From: Martelella alba
GTDB taxonomy: Bacteria > Pseudomonadota > Gammaproteobacteria > Enterobacterales > Enterobacteriaceae
Length of the DNA stretch: 64,000 bases
Assembly (NCBI RefSeq): GCF_005217455.1
Contig: NZ_SZPQ01000004.1
Coordinates: forward strand, 1 to 64,000
Reading direction: 5' to 3'
The notes under the pieces were generated by a model. It searched no databases. It was not told where the DNA came from and saw only the letters and a list, made by a program, of their open reading frames with translations. Position numbers and translations under genes: made by a program. Positions 17,298 through 27,956 of the stretch are shown one piece after another (the first letter of the stretch is position 1; every line of letters starts with the position of its first letter).

Positions 17298-18355
17298 TGT
17301 TGCAGGTCGATATCCGCCAGGAACTTGGCGATTTACGCCTGGAGGTGGCGGCCGATATTCCAGGCAAAGGCATTACGGCGATTTTCGGCGTATCCGGCGC
17401 CGGCAAAACGTCGCTCATCAACGCCATTGTCGGATTGACCCGCCCGCAGCAGGGGCGGATTGTGCTAAATGGCCGGACCTTGTCCGATAGCGCGCAGCGC
17501 GTATTTCTGGCGCCGGAAAAGCGGCGGGTCGGTTATGTTTTCCAGGATGGGCGTCTGTTCCCCCACTATCGGGTGCAAGGCAACCTGTTCTACGGCATGG
17601 CGCCTTCCATGCGCGCTCAGTTCGACGCCATTATCACCTTACTGGGCATCGAACCCTTGCTACGCCGGTATCCCAATACGCTGTCGGGCGGCGAAAAACA
17701 ACGGGTGGCCATCGGACGGGCGTTGCTCAGCGCGCCGGAAATTCTGTTGATGGACGAGCCTCTGGCTTCGCTGGATCTGTTGCGCAAACGCGAACTCCTT
17801 CCTTATCTCGAGCGGTTGGCGGGTGAGGTGGACATCCCGATTTTGTATGTCAGCCATAGCCTGGAGGAGATTCTGCAACTGGCCGAGCGGGTGCTCATTC
17901 TTGATGGCGGAAAAGTGAAAGCTTATGGGCCGCTGGAAGAGGTGTGGGCCAGCCGGGCGTTGCGTCCCTGGTTGAAACCCGGCGAACAAAGCAGTGTGCT
18001 GAAGGTCCGGGTCGCCGGCCAGCATCCGGATTACGCCATGACCGCCGTGGCGTTGGGCGAGCAGCGCTTGTGGGTCAATCTGGTGGCGCAGCCGGTTGGC
18101 AGTACGCTGCGCATCCGTATCGCCTCAGGGGATGTTTCGCTGGCGCTCACGCCGCCAATCGGCAGCAGTATCCGTAATATTCTGCCGGCACGCGTGAAGG
18201 AATGTTTGGCGGTGGGCGAGCAGGTAGAAGTGATGCTGGATATCGACGGACAGATACTCTGGGCGCGGATCAGTCCCTGGGCCCGCGATGAGCTGGGGCT
18301 ACATGCCGGCATGGCGCTTTACGCGCAGATAAAAAGCGTATCCATCGCGCCCTGA
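17297..18355 (+). CDS. modC: Molybdate ABC transporter, ATP-binding protein
   Basis: ATPase that drives molybdate import through ModB. At 352 residues it equals E. coli ModC. The N-terminal ABC domain shows Walker [11 protein letters not shown]-loop [11 protein letters not shown], signature LSGGEKQR and Walker [12 protein letters not shown]; the C-terminal third is a MOP/TOBE domain that binds molybdate and can inhibit transport. It is the last gene of modABC and converges with ybhA. Confidence 0.97.
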   Translation: MLQVDIRQELGDLRLEVAADIPGKGITAIFGVSGAGKTSLINAIVGLTRPQQGRIVLNGRTLSDSAQRVFLAPEKRRVGYVFQDGRLFPHYRVQGNLFYGMAPSMRAQFDAIITLLGIEPLLRRYPNTLSGGEKQRVAIGRALLSAPEILLMDEPLASLDLLRKRELLPYLERLAGEVDIPILYVSHSLEEILQLAERVLILDGGKVKAYGPLEEVWASRALRPWLKPGEQSSVLKVRVAGQHPDYAMTAVALGEQRLWVNLVAQPVGSTLRIRIASGDVSLALTPPIGSSIRNILPARVKECLAVGEQVEVMLDIDGQILWARISPWARDELGLHAGMALYAQIKSVSIAP

Positions 18356-18482
18356 CGGTGGCATTCCCCCGTTGAACGGCCGGTGGCGCCGTTTGTGATT
18401 GGCCCTGGGCGGCGGCTTTAGCGCTTTGCCGCTCGGCGCGTGGTTCAACGCCGCCGATGGGCCTCACGAAGCATGGCGCGCT

Positions 18483-19307
18483 CTAATGTCCCAGTACCCG
18501 TTGGTAGAGGGTGTCGGCAATGGCGCTGCTTTGATTGTCGCCGATAACCAGATCGGCCCGGGCCTTGATGGTATCGTCGCTATTGCCCATCGCCACGCCC
18601 AGACCCGCCGCTTCAAGCATGCTCAAGTCATTGTAATTGTCGCCGAAAGCAATTACCTGCTCCATACCCATTCCCTGCGAAGCGACCCATTCCTGTAATA
18701 GCTTACCTTTGCTGTTGCCGGTTTGCGCCACGTCAAGCTGATCATGCCAGGACCATTCGCAAGCCAGCCCCAGCTCTTGTTCCACCGCGTTGGCGAAAGC
18801 CTGCAGGGCGGCAGTATCGGGATGGGATGTGGCGAACTTCCAAATTGCGCCGGCCTGCTCGGCCGCTTCGAGCAGGTTCGGCACGTGCAGCAAATTCGGC
18901 CGCTGGGCTGGCGGCAGGGTTTCCGACCAGGCCAAAGAACGGGTGACATGGTCGCTGGGTTGGGCATAGAGCATGGCATCATCCACATATATCAGCCCAT
19001 GGATGCCAAACTCGTCAAGTAAAGCCACGACGCGCCGGGCCTGCCCGACATGCAGGGGATTGGCGGTAGACACCTTTTGCGCGGGATAATCATATAAATA
19101 GGTACCGTTACAGCAAATGGCCGGCGTATCCAACTGCAATGCCTGATAAAAGGGATGGATTGCCGTATGGTGTCGCCCGGTGACCACCACGACCCTTATG
19201 CCGGCGGCACGCGCTTCCGATAAGGCCTTTAACGTTTCCGGCAATATTCTTTTTTGCCGATCCAATAGGGTTCCGTCCAGATCCAGAGCAATCACGCGAT
19301 AGGTCAT
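18483..19307 (-). CDS. ybhA: HAD-family sugar/pyridoxal phosphatase YbhA
   Basis: A 274-residue cytoplasmic HAD-IIB phosphatase. The nucleophile motif DLDGTLLD is at residues 9-16, the second motif in VVVTGRHH, the third lysine near GNSKGK and the last acidic motif in AFGDNYNDLSMLEAAG. E. coli YbhA dephosphorylates pyridoxal phosphate and some sugar phosphates; the same broad activity is inferred. The gene is divergent from pgl and converges with modC, as in E. coli. Confidence 0.94.
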   Translation of the reverse strand: MTYRVIALDLDGTLLDRQKRILPETLKALSEARAAGIRVVVVTGRHHTAIHPFYQALQLDTPAICCNGTYLYDYPAQKVSTANPLHVGQARRVVALLDEFGIHGLIYVDDAMLYAQPSDHVTRSLAWSETLPPAQRPNLLHVPNLLEAAEQAGAIWKFATSHPDTAALQAFANAVEQELGLACEWSWHDQLDVAQTGNSKGKLLQEWVASQGMGMEQVIAFGDNYNDLSMLEAAGLGVAMGNSDDTIKARADLVIGDNQSSAIADTLYQRVLGH

Positions 19308-19481
19308 AGTTATCTCATTATGATCAATATAGTATTCATTATGAATGGTACACCGTAAGCTGTTTGGCGAAAACGTGAAAAATGCCGGTGGATAACCCGC
19401 CGCGACAGTGACATGCTTAGGGACGATACGCTAGACCCGCCGACCAGACATATCAGCGCCAATATTTAATCAGGAGAACTC

Positions 19482-20474
19482 ATGAAGCAGATCGTCTATG
19501 TTGCCAGTCCAGAGAGTCAGCAAATCCACGTCTGGCAAATGGATAAAGAGGGGCAACTGACCCTGTTGCAGGTAGTGGATACCCAGGGGCAGGGGCAGCC
19601 CATGGCGATCAATCCGGCAAAAACCCATCTTTATATTGGCGTGCGCCCCGCTTTCGGGGTGAGCAGTTACCGTATTGATGATAATGGGTTGTTGACTGAA
19701 GCCGGTATGGCGCCGCTGCCCGGTAGCCCGACCCATCTTTCCACCGATCGCCAGGGCCGGTTTCTGTTTTGCGCGTCCTACAGCATGAGTTGCGCCAGCG
19801 TCAGCCCCATCGACGAATCGGGCGTGGCCGGCGCGCCGATCCAAGTATTGGAAGGATTGACCAATTGTCACTCCGTCAATATCGATCCCGAAAACCAAAA
19901 GCTCTGGGTTCCCTGTCTGAAGGAAGATCGCATCCGCTTATATCAATTGCTCGCCGATGGCCGCCTGCAAATCGGTAAGCCGGAAGCGATAGCGGCCGTC
20001 GAGGGCGCCGGCCCGCGCCACATGGATTTCCATCCGCACCAGCCTTACGCTTATTGCATTAATGAGCTCAACAGCACCGTGGATGTCTACGCCTTGTCCG
20101 GCGAAGGCGCGCCGCGCATCGTTCAGACGCTGGATTGCATGCCGTCCGGATTCGCCGATACCCGCTGGGCCGCCGATATCCATATCACCCCCGACGGCCG
20201 CTTTCTTTACACCTGCGATCGCACCGCCAGTGTTATCAGCTGTTTTGCCGTGTCGGAAGACGGCAGTTTACTCAGCTTGGCAGGCCACCAGCCGACGGAA
20301 ACCCAGCCCCGTGGATTCAATATTGACCAAAAGGGGCGTTATCTGGTGGCGGCCGGACAGAAGTCCAATCACATCGGGGTCTACCGAATCGATGACGAAA
20401 CCGGCAATCTGCACCCGCTGGCGCGCTATGAAGCGGGCAAGGGGCCGATGTGGGTGACTTTCCTTGGCCGTTGA
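19482..20474 (+). CDS. pgl: 6-phosphogluconolactonase
   Basis: Hydrolyses 6-phosphogluconolactone in the oxidative pentose phosphate pathway. The 330-residue protein is of the seven-bladed beta-propeller type found in E. coli (331 aa), starting [18 protein letters not shown] and including the conserved [23 protein letters not shown] and [15 protein letters not shown] blocks. GGAGAA lies just before the ATG. It is divergent from ybhA and converges with ybhB. Confidence 0.96.
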   Translation: MKQIVYVASPESQQIHVWQMDKEGQLTLLQVVDTQGQGQPMAINPAKTHLYIGVRPAFGVSSYRIDDNGLLTEAGMAPLPGSPTHLSTDRQGRFLFCASYSMSCASVSPIDESGVAGAPIQVLEGLTNCHSVNIDPENQKLWVPCLKEDRIRLYQLLADGRLQIGKPEAIAAVEGAGPRHMDFHPHQPYAYCINELNSTVDVYALSGEGAPRIVQTLDCMPSGFADTRWAADIHITPDGRFLYTCDRTASVISCFAVSEDGSLLSLAGHQPTETQPRGFNIDQKGRYLVAAGQKSNHIGVYRIDDETGNLHPLARYEAGKGPMWVTFLGR

Positions 20475-20555
20475 ATGACATCGCTTTGCCTGACAGACGG
20501 CCCGAAGGGGGCATCGGCCAACGGGCGATGATAACCCGTCGGCCGTTATGAAATG

Positions 20556-21038
20556 TCAGTTGTAAGTGACAGTGAGCGTGGCGCTGCCCAGGGAATGGAA
20601 ATGCACATTAAAACCTACCAGCGCCCCGCTGGCGTTTTCGTCCACATCGAGCTTTTCCACATCCAGCGCGTGGACGGTAAATTGGTAACGATGGGTCTCG
20701 CCGGCAGGCGGAGCCGCGCCGCCGTAACCGGCTTTACCAAAGTCTGTGCGGGTCTGTATCGCCCCTTTCGGTAGCGTAGCCTGACCGGAGCCGGCCCCTT
20801 GGGGAAGGCTGCGGGTATCGGCGGGGAGATTGGCCACAATCCAGTGCCACCAGCCGGAACCGGTCGGCGCGTCCGGATCATAGACTGAAATCACGAAACT
20901 TTTGGTGCCGGCCGGGACATCGTCCCAGGCCAGGTGCGGCGAAATATTGTCCCCGGCGTAGCCCATTCCTTTGAAAACATGACGTTCCGGCATTTTTTCG
21001 CCATCTTGCAGATCATTACTGAACAGTTTAAAAGCCAT
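20556..21038 (-). CDS. ybhB: PEBP-family protein YbhB
   Basis: A 160-residue cytoplasmic protein of the phosphatidylethanolamine-binding/RAF-kinase-inhibitor fold. The two ligand-site motifs are clear: DPDAPTGSGWWHWIVANLP and GETHRYQFTVHAL. E. coli YbhB (158 aa) is a close match, and its cellular role is unknown. GAGGC precedes the ATG. It sits between pgl and bioA as in E. coli. Confidence 0.94.
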   Translation of the reverse strand: MAFKLFSNDLQDGEKMPERHVFKGMGYAGDNISPHLAWDDVPAGTKSFVISVYDPDAPTGSGWWHWIVANLPADTRSLPQGAGSGQATLPKGAIQTRTDFGKAGYGGAAPPAGETHRYQFTVHALDVEKLDVDENASGALVGFNVHFHSLGSATLTVTYN

Positions 21039-21283
21039 GTCTGCCTCATTTGGTGTGTTAGGGAAAAGCGGCGGACCATGTCGGCGGCGCCGAACAGGTT
21101 AAGCTCGGTTTGCGCTGCTGTCGTCGAGGACGCAAAATTCTGGCCGGCCGCCATGGGGTAAAATATCGCATCAAACCCGGCGGGATTCAATCGGACCGAT
21201 CTTCTGGGTGGATTATTCGCGCTTAAGGCGAATGTGCGGCGTCCATGGCCATCTTCGCCCCTCCGGGGGAGCGTGTGACGTCG

Positions 21284-22573
21284 CTATGGGCAGTGAAAAT
21301 GCGCCGGATTTTCAAGGGAAGCGGCGAGCGCGTCCGTCAATTGCGAAAGTTGTTCGGTGGTAATGATATAGGGGGGCATAAGATAGATCAGACGGCCGAA
21401 AGGACGTATCCAGACCCCTCGTTCGACGAAAAAGCGTTGTAAAACCGCCATATTCACCGGCATCCGCGTTTCCACCACGCCAATGGCGCCCAATACCCGC
21501 ACATCGGCGACGCGTTCATGGCTGCGCAGCGGCAGCAGTTCCTGACGCAATTGATATTCGATGGCGCGGACCTGCTCAAACCAGGCTCCGGTCGACAACA
21601 GCGACAAACTGGCATTGGCGGCGGCACAGGCCAGCGGATTGGCCATGAAGGTCGGTCCGTGCATGAAACAGCCCGCTTCGCCGTCGCTGATGGTATCGGC
21701 CACCGCGCGGGTGGTCAGGGTGGCGGACAGTGTCATATAGCCGCCGGTCAACGCTTTACCGAGGCAGAGGATATCCGGCGCGATCCGCGCGTGGTGACAG
21801 GCGAATAACCGGCCGGTACGGCCGAAACCGGTGGCGATCTCGTCGGCGATCAAAAGCAGGCCGTATCGATCGCATAATGCTCTGACTTGCCGTAAATATT
21901 CCGGGTGATAAAAACGCATCCCCCCCGCGCCTTGCACCACCGGCTCGAGAATGATTGCCGCTAGCGAACTGTGCGACGCGGCCAGCGCGGCCTCCAGCGG
22001 GGCGATATCCTCCGGTTGCCACGCTTCGCCGAACCGGGAGCGGGGCGCCGGCACGAATGTGTGTTCCGGCAAATAGCCCTGGTAGAGGTTGTGCATGGAA
22101 TTTTCGGGATCGCATACCGACATGGTGCCCAGGGTATCGCCGTGATAGCCGCCGCGCAGCGCCAGCAGGCTGTGGCGGCCTTCTCCCCGCGCCTGCCAGT
22201 ATTGCAGGGCCATTTTTATCGCCACTTCCACCGCGACTGAACCGGAATCGGCCAGGAACACGCATTCCAGGGGCGTCGCCAGCTCCACCAGCCGGCGGCA
22301 AAGCTCGACGGCGGGAGGATGGGTGATGCCGCCGAACATCACATGCGCCATGTGTTGTAATTGTTCTTTGACCGCGCCATTGATTACCGGATGATTATAA
22401 CCATGTACCGCCGCCCACCAGGACGACATGCCATCCACCAGGATACGCCCGTTGCTAAGCCGTAGCTCGCAGCCGGCGGCGGACGTTACCGGATAACAGG
22501 GCAACGGCCGGGTCATGGAGGTATAAGGATGCCAGATATGGCGTTGATCGAACGCCATATCGGCGGAGGACAT
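21284..22573 (-). CDS. bioA: Adenosylmethionine-8-amino-7-oxononanoate aminotransferase
   Basis: Converts 7-keto-8-aminopelargonate (KAPA) to diaminopelargonate using S-adenosylmethionine as amino donor, the third step of biotin ring assembly. The class-III PLP enzyme has [40 protein letters not shown] and the PLP lysine in [10 protein letters not shown]. Two starts are possible: an ATG at 22591 with no ribosome site, and one at 22573 ([10 protein letters not shown]) with AGG 8 bases upstream that aligns exactly with E. coli; I chose the latter, giving 429 residues. It is divergent from bioBFCD and shares the BirA operator. Confidence 0.95.
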   Translation of the reverse strand: MSSADMAFDQRHIWHPYTSMTRPLPCYPVTSAAGCELRLSNGRILVDGMSSWWAAVHGYNHPVINGAVKEQLQHMAHVMFGGITHPPAVELCRRLVELATPLECVFLADSGSVAVEVAIKMALQYWQARGEGRHSLLALRGGYHGDTLGTMSVCDPENSMHNLYQGYLPEHTFVPAPRSRFGEAWQPEDIAPLEAALAASHSSLAAIILEPVVQGAGGMRFYHPEYLRQVRALCDRYGLLLIADEIATGFGRTGRLFACHHARIAPDILCLGKALTGGYMTLSATLTTRAVADTISDGEAGCFMHGPTFMANPLACAAANASLSLLSTGAWFEQVRAIEYQLRQELLPLRSHERVADVRVLGAIGVVETRMPVNMAVLQRFFVERGVWIRPFGRLIYLMPPYIITTEQLSQLTDALAASLENPAHFHCP

Positions 22574-22593
22574 ATCATTAGCCTGGGTCATTT

Positions 22594-22626
22594 CTGTAAA
22601 CCATTTTTATAAAATTTAGTTGACAG
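22594..22626. promoter_or_regulatory. BirA operator between bioA and bioB
   Basis: TGTAAACC-N15-AGTTGACA matches the BirA operator (TTGTAAACC, 15-16 bp spacer, GGTTTACAA) with mismatches only in the bioB-side arm. It lies between the divergent bioA and bioB starts, so biotinyl-AMP-bound BirA is expected to repress both. Confidence 0.85.
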
Positions 22627-22647
22627 TATACCCGCTGGATTTACACT
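22620..22647 (+). promoter_or_regulatory. bioB promoter
   Basis: TTGACA (22620-22625), a 16-bp spacer and TACACT (22642-22647) form a near-consensus sigma-70 promoter reading towards bioB. The -35 hexamer lies inside the BirA operator arm, which explains both the repression and the changed base in that arm. Confidence 0.75.
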
Positions 22648-22688
22648 GGCGAAACACATTTGCATTCGCCACTCCAGGACGGCACAAC

Positions 22689-23729
22689 ATGACTCCTCAT
22701 CAACCCCGCTGGACATTGCAGCAAGCCAGGACTCTGTTCGCCCAGCCTTTCATGGACCTGCTTTTTGAGGCGCAACAGGTGCATCGGCAGCATTTCAATC
22801 CCCGTCATATCCAGGTCAGTACCCTGCTGTCCATCAAAACCGGCGCGTGTCCGGAGGATTGCAAGTATTGTCCGCAAAGCGCTCGTTACCACACTGGCGT
22901 GGAGGCTGAACGGCTGATGCAGGTAGAGCAGGTTCTGGCGTCGGCCGTTAAGGCCAAAGCCGCCGGCGCGACCCGGTTTTGCATGGGCGCCGCCTGGAGA
23001 AACCCCAACGATAGAGATATGCCCTATCTGGAACAGATGGTCCGGGGCGTTAAGACGCTGGGCATGGAAACCTGTATGACGCTGGGTATGTTGACCGCAA
23101 ACCAGGCGCAGCGGCTGGCGGCGGCCGGCCTGGATTTTTATAACCATAACCTGGATACCTCGCCGGAATTTTACAACAATATCATCACGACCCGCAGTTA
23201 CCAGGATAGGCTGGATACCTTAGAGGAAGTCCGGGCGGCCGGCATCAAGATTTGTTCCGGCGGGATTGTCGGACTGGGGGAGAGTAGTGATGATCGCGCC
23301 GGATTACTGACGCAATTGGCCAATTTGCCCGAACCGCCGGAAAGCGTTCCCATCAATATGCTGGCAAAAGTACCCGGCACGCCGCTGGCGGACAATGCGG
23401 ATGTGGATCCGTTTGATTTCATCCGCACCATCGCCGTAGCGCGAATCATGATGCCGTGCTCACATGTCAGGCTGTCGGCCGGTCGGGAGCAGATGAACGA
23501 ACAAACCCAGGCGCTCTGTTTTATGGCCGGCGCCAATTCCATTTTTTACGGCTGCAAATTGTTGACGACCGTCAATCCGGAAGAAGACCGGGATCGCCGG
23601 TTATTCCACAAGCTGGGATTGCGGCCGCAGCCTCATCATACGCGGGCCGGCGATCAGGAACAGCAGCAGCGTCTTGCCGAGGCGCTGCTGACCGCCGATA
23701 CCGAACACTATTACGATGCGGCGCGCTAA
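22689..23729 (+). CDS. bioB: Biotin synthase
   Basis: Radical-SAM enzyme that inserts sulfur into dethiobiotin to make biotin. The product is 346 residues, the E. coli length. The radical-SAM cysteines are in [11 protein letters not shown] (Cys54, Cys58, Cys61), and the [2Fe-2S] sulfur-donor cluster residues are in the usual positions, including FCMGAAWR and ETCMTLGML. The frame opens at 22620, but the ATG at 22689 follows CCAGGACGG and aligns with E. coli. The stop overlaps bioF by one base (TAATG). Confidence 0.97.
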   Translation: MTPHQPRWTLQQARTLFAQPFMDLLFEAQQVHRQHFNPRHIQVSTLLSIKTGACPEDCKYCPQSARYHTGVEAERLMQVEQVLASAVKAKAAGATRFCMGAAWRNPNDRDMPYLEQMVRGVKTLGMETCMTLGMLTANQAQRLAAAGLDFYNHNLDTSPEFYNNIITTRSYQDRLDTLEEVRAAGIKICSGGIVGLGESSDDRAGLLTQLANLPEPPESVPINMLAKVPGTPLADNADVDPFDFIRTIAVARIMMPCSHVRLSAGREQMNEQTQALCFMAGANSIFYGCKLLTTVNPEEDRDRRLFHKLGLRPQPHHTRAGDQEQQQRLAEALLTADTEHYYDAAR

Positions 23730-24886
23730 TGGCCTGGCTTGAACGGGTGAGCCGTGGTCTACAGACACGGCGGGATGCGGATGCGTATCGCCGGCGCAAG
23801 GCCGTGACGAGCGGCAACGATCGCCACATCGACTACCAGGGCCGGCGCTACCTGAATTTTTCCAGCAACGATTACCTCGGGCTGGCCCGGGATCCCGCCG
23901 TTATTGCCGCCTGGCGGCGTGGTGCCGAACTCTATGGCGTCGGCAGCGCCGGATCGGGGCATATCGCCGGCTACAGCGAGGCGCATCAAGCGCTGGAGCA
24001 ACGTTTAGCCCATTGGCTCGGTTATGAGCGCGCTTTGCTGTTCAATTCCGGCTATGTCGCCAATCAGGGCGTTATCGCCGCGTTGGCCGACAGGGACGAT
24101 GTGCTGTTGGCCGATAAGCTTAGCCATGCCTCGCTGCTGGAAGCGGCGGCCTTGTCGCCAGGCCGGTTACGGCGCTTCCAGCATAACCGTCCGGATTCGC
24201 TGCGTAAACTGGCCGGATCGGCTTGTGTCGGCAACCGGCTGGCCATCACCGAAGGCATCTTCAGCATGGATGGCGATAGCGCGCCGTTGGGTGAACTGTT
24301 GCGGATCATCCATGCCGCCGGCGGTTGGTTAATGGTGGACGACGCCCACGGTTTCGGTGTCATCGGCGAACAGGGCAGGGGCAGCGCCTGCCGGCAGGCC
24401 TGCCATCCGGACATCCTGGTGGTGACGTTCGGCAAAGCGGCCGGCGTGGCGGGAGCGGCGGTACTGTGCTCGGAGCCGCTGGCGGAATATTTGCTACAGT
24501 ATGCGCGTCACCTGATCTATAGCACCGCCATGCCGCCGGCCCAGGTTTGCGCCATTGATGCGGCGTTGGACGCCATTCGCGCCGGCGACTCTCTGCGCGC
24601 AAGCCTGCGGCGGAATATTGAACATTTCCGGGCCGGCGCGGCCGATTTGGGGTATCGTCTGGTGCCCTCGGACAGCGCCATTCAACCGTTGCTGGTCGGC
24701 GATAACGCACTGGCGCTGGCGCTGACCGACCACCTGCGCGAGCGAGGCTGCTGGCTGACCGCCATCCGTCCACCCACCGTCCCGCCGGGCGGCGCCCGCC
24801 TGCGTGTTACCCTGACGGCGGCCCATCGGCCAAACGATATCGAGTTCTTACTGGAAGCATTGTCGCATGAGCGTCGATCGGCATAA
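23729..24886 (+). CDS. bioF: 8-amino-7-oxononanoate synthase
   Basis: PLP enzyme that condenses pimeloyl-ACP with L-alanine to KAPA, the first ring step of biotin synthesis. The 385-residue product has [20 protein letters not shown]-like [32 protein letters not shown] and the PLP lysine in [14 protein letters not shown]. An overlapping frame runs back to 23456 inside bioB, but the ATG at 23729 sits on the bioB stop and is coupled to it. It overlaps bioC by 20 bp. Confidence 0.96.
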   Translation: MAWLERVSRGLQTRRDADAYRRRKAVTSGNDRHIDYQGRRYLNFSSNDYLGLARDPAVIAAWRRGAELYGVGSAGSGHIAGYSEAHQALEQRLAHWLGYERALLFNSGYVANQGVIAALADRDDVLLADKLSHASLLEAAALSPGRLRRFQHNRPDSLRKLAGSACVGNRLAITEGIFSMDGDSAPLGELLRIIHAAGGWLMVDDAHGFGVIGEQGRGSACRQACHPDILVVTFGKAAGVAGAAVLCSEPLAEYLLQYARHLIYSTAMPPAQVCAIDAALDAIRAGDSLRASLRRNIEHFRAGAADLGYRLVPSDSAIQPLLVGDNALALALTDHLRERGCWLTAIRPPTVPPGGARLRVTLTAAHRPNDIEFLLEALSHERRSA

Positions 24887-25649
24887 GCGGGACATCGCCA
24901 AAACCTTCGGCCGGGCGGCGGCCGATTATGACCGCCACGCGGTTTTCCAGCGCGCCAGTGGGCGCCGACTGGCTGCATGGCTTGGGCCTTTACACAATAA
25001 AACCTTACTGGATGCCGGCTGCGGAACGGGCTGGTTTAGCCGTTATTTTCGCCGCCGCGACAATCGGGTCATCGCTCTGGATTTGTCGACTGACATGCTG
25101 GGGCAGGCGCGACGGCGCGATTCCGCCGATTTTTACCTGGCGGGTGATATTGAAAGAATGCCGTTGGGGACGCATCAGGCGGACGCGTGTTTTTCCAATT
25201 TGGCGTTGCAGTGGTGCGACGACCTGCCCCGGGCTTTGTCGGAGTTATACCGGGTTACCCGCCCAGGGGGCCTTATCGCGTTTTCCACTCTGGCGGAAGG
25301 ATCGTTAGGCGAACTGGCGCACGCCTGGCGGCAAGTGGATGATGGCGAGCATATCAATCGCTTCCTGTCGCCGCGAACCATCGCCCAGTCCCTGCGGCCG
25401 TATCGGTATCGCCTGCAGAGCGTCCGGCATCGGCTGTATTATTCCCGGTTGCTGCCGCTGCTACAAGATATTAAGGGCGTGGGCGCGGGCTATCTGCATG
25501 CCGGCCGCTCCGCCGGGCTCGGCGGCAGCCAGCGGCTGCGCCGACTGGATGCCGCTTGGGAGCGGCAACCCGACGGGTTGCCGCTGACCTATGATGTGAT
25601 CTACGGACTGATTTATCGTGACGAGAAGCTACTTCATTACCGGTACTGA
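24867..25649 (+). CDS. bioC: Malonyl-ACP O-methyltransferase
   Basis: Methylates the free carboxyl of malonyl-ACP so that the fatty-acid machinery can build the pimeloyl chain for biotin. The 260-residue class-I methyltransferase has the SAM motif [13 protein letters not shown] (about residues 47-59), followed by [10 protein letters not shown], and [11 protein letters not shown] as in E. coli BioC (251 aa). The start overlaps bioF by 20 bp and the end overlaps bioD by 32 bp. BioH, which removes the methyl group, is not in the window. Confidence 0.94.
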   Translation: MSVDRHKRDIAKTFGRAAADYDRHAVFQRASGRRLAAWLGPLHNKTLLDAGCGTGWFSRYFRRRDNRVIALDLSTDMLGQARRRDSADFYLAGDIERMPLGTHQADACFSNLALQWCDDLPRALSELYRVTRPGGLIAFSTLAEGSLGELAHAWRQVDDGEHINRFLSPRTIAQSLRPYRYRLQSVRHRLYYSRLLPLLQDIKGVGAGYLHAGRSAGLGGSQRLRRLDAAWERQPDGLPLTYDVIYGLIYRDEKLLHYRY

Positions 25650-26295
25650 TACCGATATCGGAAAAACCCTGGCCACCTGCGCGTTATTACGGGCGGCCGG
25701 CGGCGCGGGCCTGCGTGCGGCCGGCTATAAACCGGTGGCATCCGGCTGTCGAATGGTCGACGGGATGGCGCGCAACGGCGACGCGCTGGCGCTGGCGGCC
25801 AGCGCCAACATTACCGCGCCCTATGAACAGATCAATCCCCTGGCTTTTTTCGAGGCCACTTCGCCGCATATCGCCAGTCGCGATGAGGGGCGTCCCATCG
25901 ATCCGGCGGTACTGTCCCATGGCCTGGCCCAGCTGCGCACCCTGGCGGATATTGTTTTTGTCGAGGGCGCGGGCGGCTGGTTGACGCCGCTTGGCGACGC
26001 GCTGAGTTTCGCGCAATGGGTGGCAGCCGAACACTTGCCGGTTATCCTGGTGGTGGGAATGAAACTGGGCTGCATCAACCATGCGCTGTTGACCTCGTCG
26101 GCCATACGTCAAGCCGGGCTACCCTTGGCCGGTTGGATAGCCAATCATCTCTCTCCCCGACCGCACCGGCTGGTCGATTATCTGGATACCCTCCGCCAAC
26201 GCCTGGACGCGCCCATGCTGGGGGAAATCCCCTGGCTGGCCGACCCCGCCGGCGCCCCATTGGCGTCTTATATCCACTGGTCGCGGCTGGTATAA
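25618..26295 (+). CDS. bioD: ATP-dependent dethiobiotin synthetase
   Basis: Closes the ureido ring of dethiobiotin from diaminopelargonate, CO2 and ATP. The 225-residue product has the P-loop GTDTDIGKT at residues 9-17, the substrate motif YKPVASG and VEGAGGWLTPL. The start is GTG at 25618 (V-T-R-S-Y-F, read as Met), 32 bp inside bioC; the length equals E. coli BioD. It is the last gene of bioBFCD. In E. coli uvrB follows; here a urea-transporter ATPase remnant intervenes. Confidence 0.95.
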   Translation: MTRSYFITGTDTDIGKTLATCALLRAAGGAGLRAAGYKPVASGCRMVDGMARNGDALALAASANITAPYEQINPLAFFEATSPHIASRDEGRPIDPAVLSHGLAQLRTLADIVFVEGAGGWLTPLGDALSFAQWVAAEHLPVILVVGMKLGCINHALLTSSAIRQAGLPLAGWIANHLSPRPHRLVDYLDTLRQRLDAPMLGEIPWLADPAGAPLASYIHWSRLV

Positions 26296-26459
26296 AGCGC
26301 TGGCTGAAGAAATGAACCGAACGAAGGAAGCGTGGCGTGCGGGGGCTGCTGGCGTTACGGCTAGCGCCCCTGGGAGTGGTGTGCTGTGCGTACAAGGCAA
26401 CGGCGAGACGGTGTTGTGAAAAGAAACATAATAGGCGGTCTTGTTTTCTATGCGATACG

Positions 26460-27170
26460 TTATACGACCAGGTACGTCTGAATGAGCTCCTCATCCAGTT
26501 GTGCCAGGGCGCCCTGCGCGACGTTGCAGCCGCCTTCCAGTAAACAGAACCGGTCCCCATCGGCCGGCGCGAACGGTAACTGCTGTTCCGCCACCAGCAA
26601 TGTCAGCCCGAATTCCCGTTGCAACCGGCGAAGGATGCGGCCTGTCTGTGCCACCACGGTAGCGGGAAACGTGCCGGCCGGTTCGTCGAGTATCAGCAAT
26701 TCCGGTTTGAGTACCAGCGCCCGGGCGATGGCCAACTGCTGCTGAACGCTGCCGACAAGCTCGCCGGCCCGTTGCTGGCGCATATCGTATAATGTCGGGA
26801 ACAGCTCGTGAATCATGGGGGGGATCTGCTGAACCTTGTTCCGTCCGGCCAGCAGGGCGACCCGCAGATTTTCATCCACGCTCAATTGGGAAAATACCTG
26901 TGCTCCCTGGGGAACATAGCCGATACCCAGGCTCGCCCGCGCTTCCACGGGATACCGGAGCAGATCCAGTTCGTCCTGTCCGTCGGGCTGCCAGCTTATG
27001 GCGCCGCCGGCCGCCGGCACATGGCCCATAATGGTGTTGACCAAACTGGTTTTTCCCACGCCGTTGCGACCAAGCAGATAGGTGCATTGACTGCGGGGCA
27101 GCGTCAGACTGATATCCCGCAGGATATGTTTGGCGCCGTAAAATTGATTGATTTTCTGCAATCGCAACAT
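26460..27170 (-). CDS. Orphan UrtE-like ABC ATPase with a degenerate signature
   Basis: A 236-residue ABC ATPase most like UrtE of the urea/short-chain-amide importer: FYGAKHILRDISL at the start, Walker A LGRNGVGKTS, GYVPQGAQVFSQLSVDENL, PPMIHELFPTLYDMRQQRAG and Walker B LLILDEP. The ABC signature, normally LSGGQQQQ, reads LVGSVQQQ, and the TEGIQP loop after Walker B is replaced by AGTFPA, so ATP hydrolysis is doubtful. None of urtA-D is present. The open frame is intact, but it looks like a decaying relic placed between bioD and uvrB. An alternative is a LivF-type ATPase. Confidence 0.75.
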   Translation of the reverse strand: MLRLQKINQFYGAKHILRDISLTLPRSQCTYLLGRNGVGKTSLVNTIMGHVPAAGGAISWQPDGQDELDLLRYPVEARASLGIGYVPQGAQVFSQLSVDENLRVALLAGRNKVQQIPPMIHELFPTLYDMRQQRAGELVGSVQQQLAIARALVLKPELLILDEPAGTFPATVVAQTGRILRRLQREFGLTLLVAEQQLPFAPADGDRFCLLEGGCNVAQGALAQLDEELIQTYLVV

Positions 27171-27639
27171 TGGCTTCCCTCCTTCTCTCCTGTTGGCAAT
27201 TCATTGACCGGCGGCGGCATCCGATGCATAGCGTCCTTCGTCCGGCGCCGCGGCCCTTTCTCTCGCGTAACAGACTTGCAACTATCAGGCCAATTTGGAA
27301 AAAACCTTAAGCGGTAACAGGATGAACCAAGGCCGGGACAGGTAATAGCAGGATTTTTTGCCAATAAAGGCAATTTACCGGACAAACTGCGGATCACTGC
27401 ACTTTGCGAGTGCCGGGAGGGATTTCCGTGGTGCAATACAGTGTTAAAGCACTCAAACAGTGCGCTTTTCGTACAATCAGGTTGGCGCTCACGGTTGTCG
27501 CCGTAATAGAGGAATAGTTAATTTCAGTCTAAGCGGCAAGGAAAGGAAGGTGAAAAACAGCTAAAAAAACGTGCTTTTGTCATCTGTACGTCATTATTGT
27601 CGTCTTTATGGAATTCAAGCGGGTCGCGGGACGGTGGCA
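27171..27639. other. Gene-free region between the urtE-like gene and uvrB
   Basis: I see no supported gene in this stretch. It holds the upstream DNA of the leftward urtE-like gene and AT-rich DNA leading to the DnaA boxes. GTGCCGGGAGG occurs here (27410-27420) and also near 302, a short similarity that I do not interpret. Confidence 0.4.
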
Positions 27640-27664
27640 GTTATCCACTATTCCTGTGGATAAC
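27640..27664. promoter_or_regulatory. Inverted pair of DnaA boxes upstream of uvrB
   Basis: GTTATCCAC-N7-GTGGATAAC is a perfect inverted repeat. It contains TTATCCACT on the plus strand and TTATCCACA (the consensus DnaA box) on the minus strand. It lies about 400 bp before uvrB. The distal uvrB promoter of E. coli is also reported to carry DnaA-binding sequence, so a conserved DnaA input is inferred. Confidence 0.75.
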
Positions 27665-27926
27665 CGTGTGTATTAGGTTTCGAAAAACTCGGCCAGCCAA
27701 GAGCGCACGCGGCTTCGTATCATTTTGCCTGTATTCTCCACGCTTTTTGTATATGCCATAAAAACAAGTGATTAACTAAAATCAAGGGAATTTATTGTGG
27801 GGTCCGCCTGGCAATGTTCTTTTTCGTCAACCTCCATTGCCATAGGAGTTTTTTAACGATTCATAAATAAAATAATTCTTCTTGGCGCGCGCCGGCGTGT
27901 TAAACCCTAAGGCGAGTCTTCTTCTC

Positions 27927-27954
27927 TTGCGTCCGGCGGTGCAGCGAGTAGAAT
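27927..27954 (+). promoter_or_regulatory. Predicted uvrB promoter
   Basis: TTGCGT (27927-27932), 16 bp and TAGAAT (27949-27954) make a reasonable sigma-70 promoter, about 100 bp before the uvrB ATG. The LexA box begins 2 bp after the -10, where it would block initiation. Confidence 0.55.
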
Positions 27955-27956
27955 AA

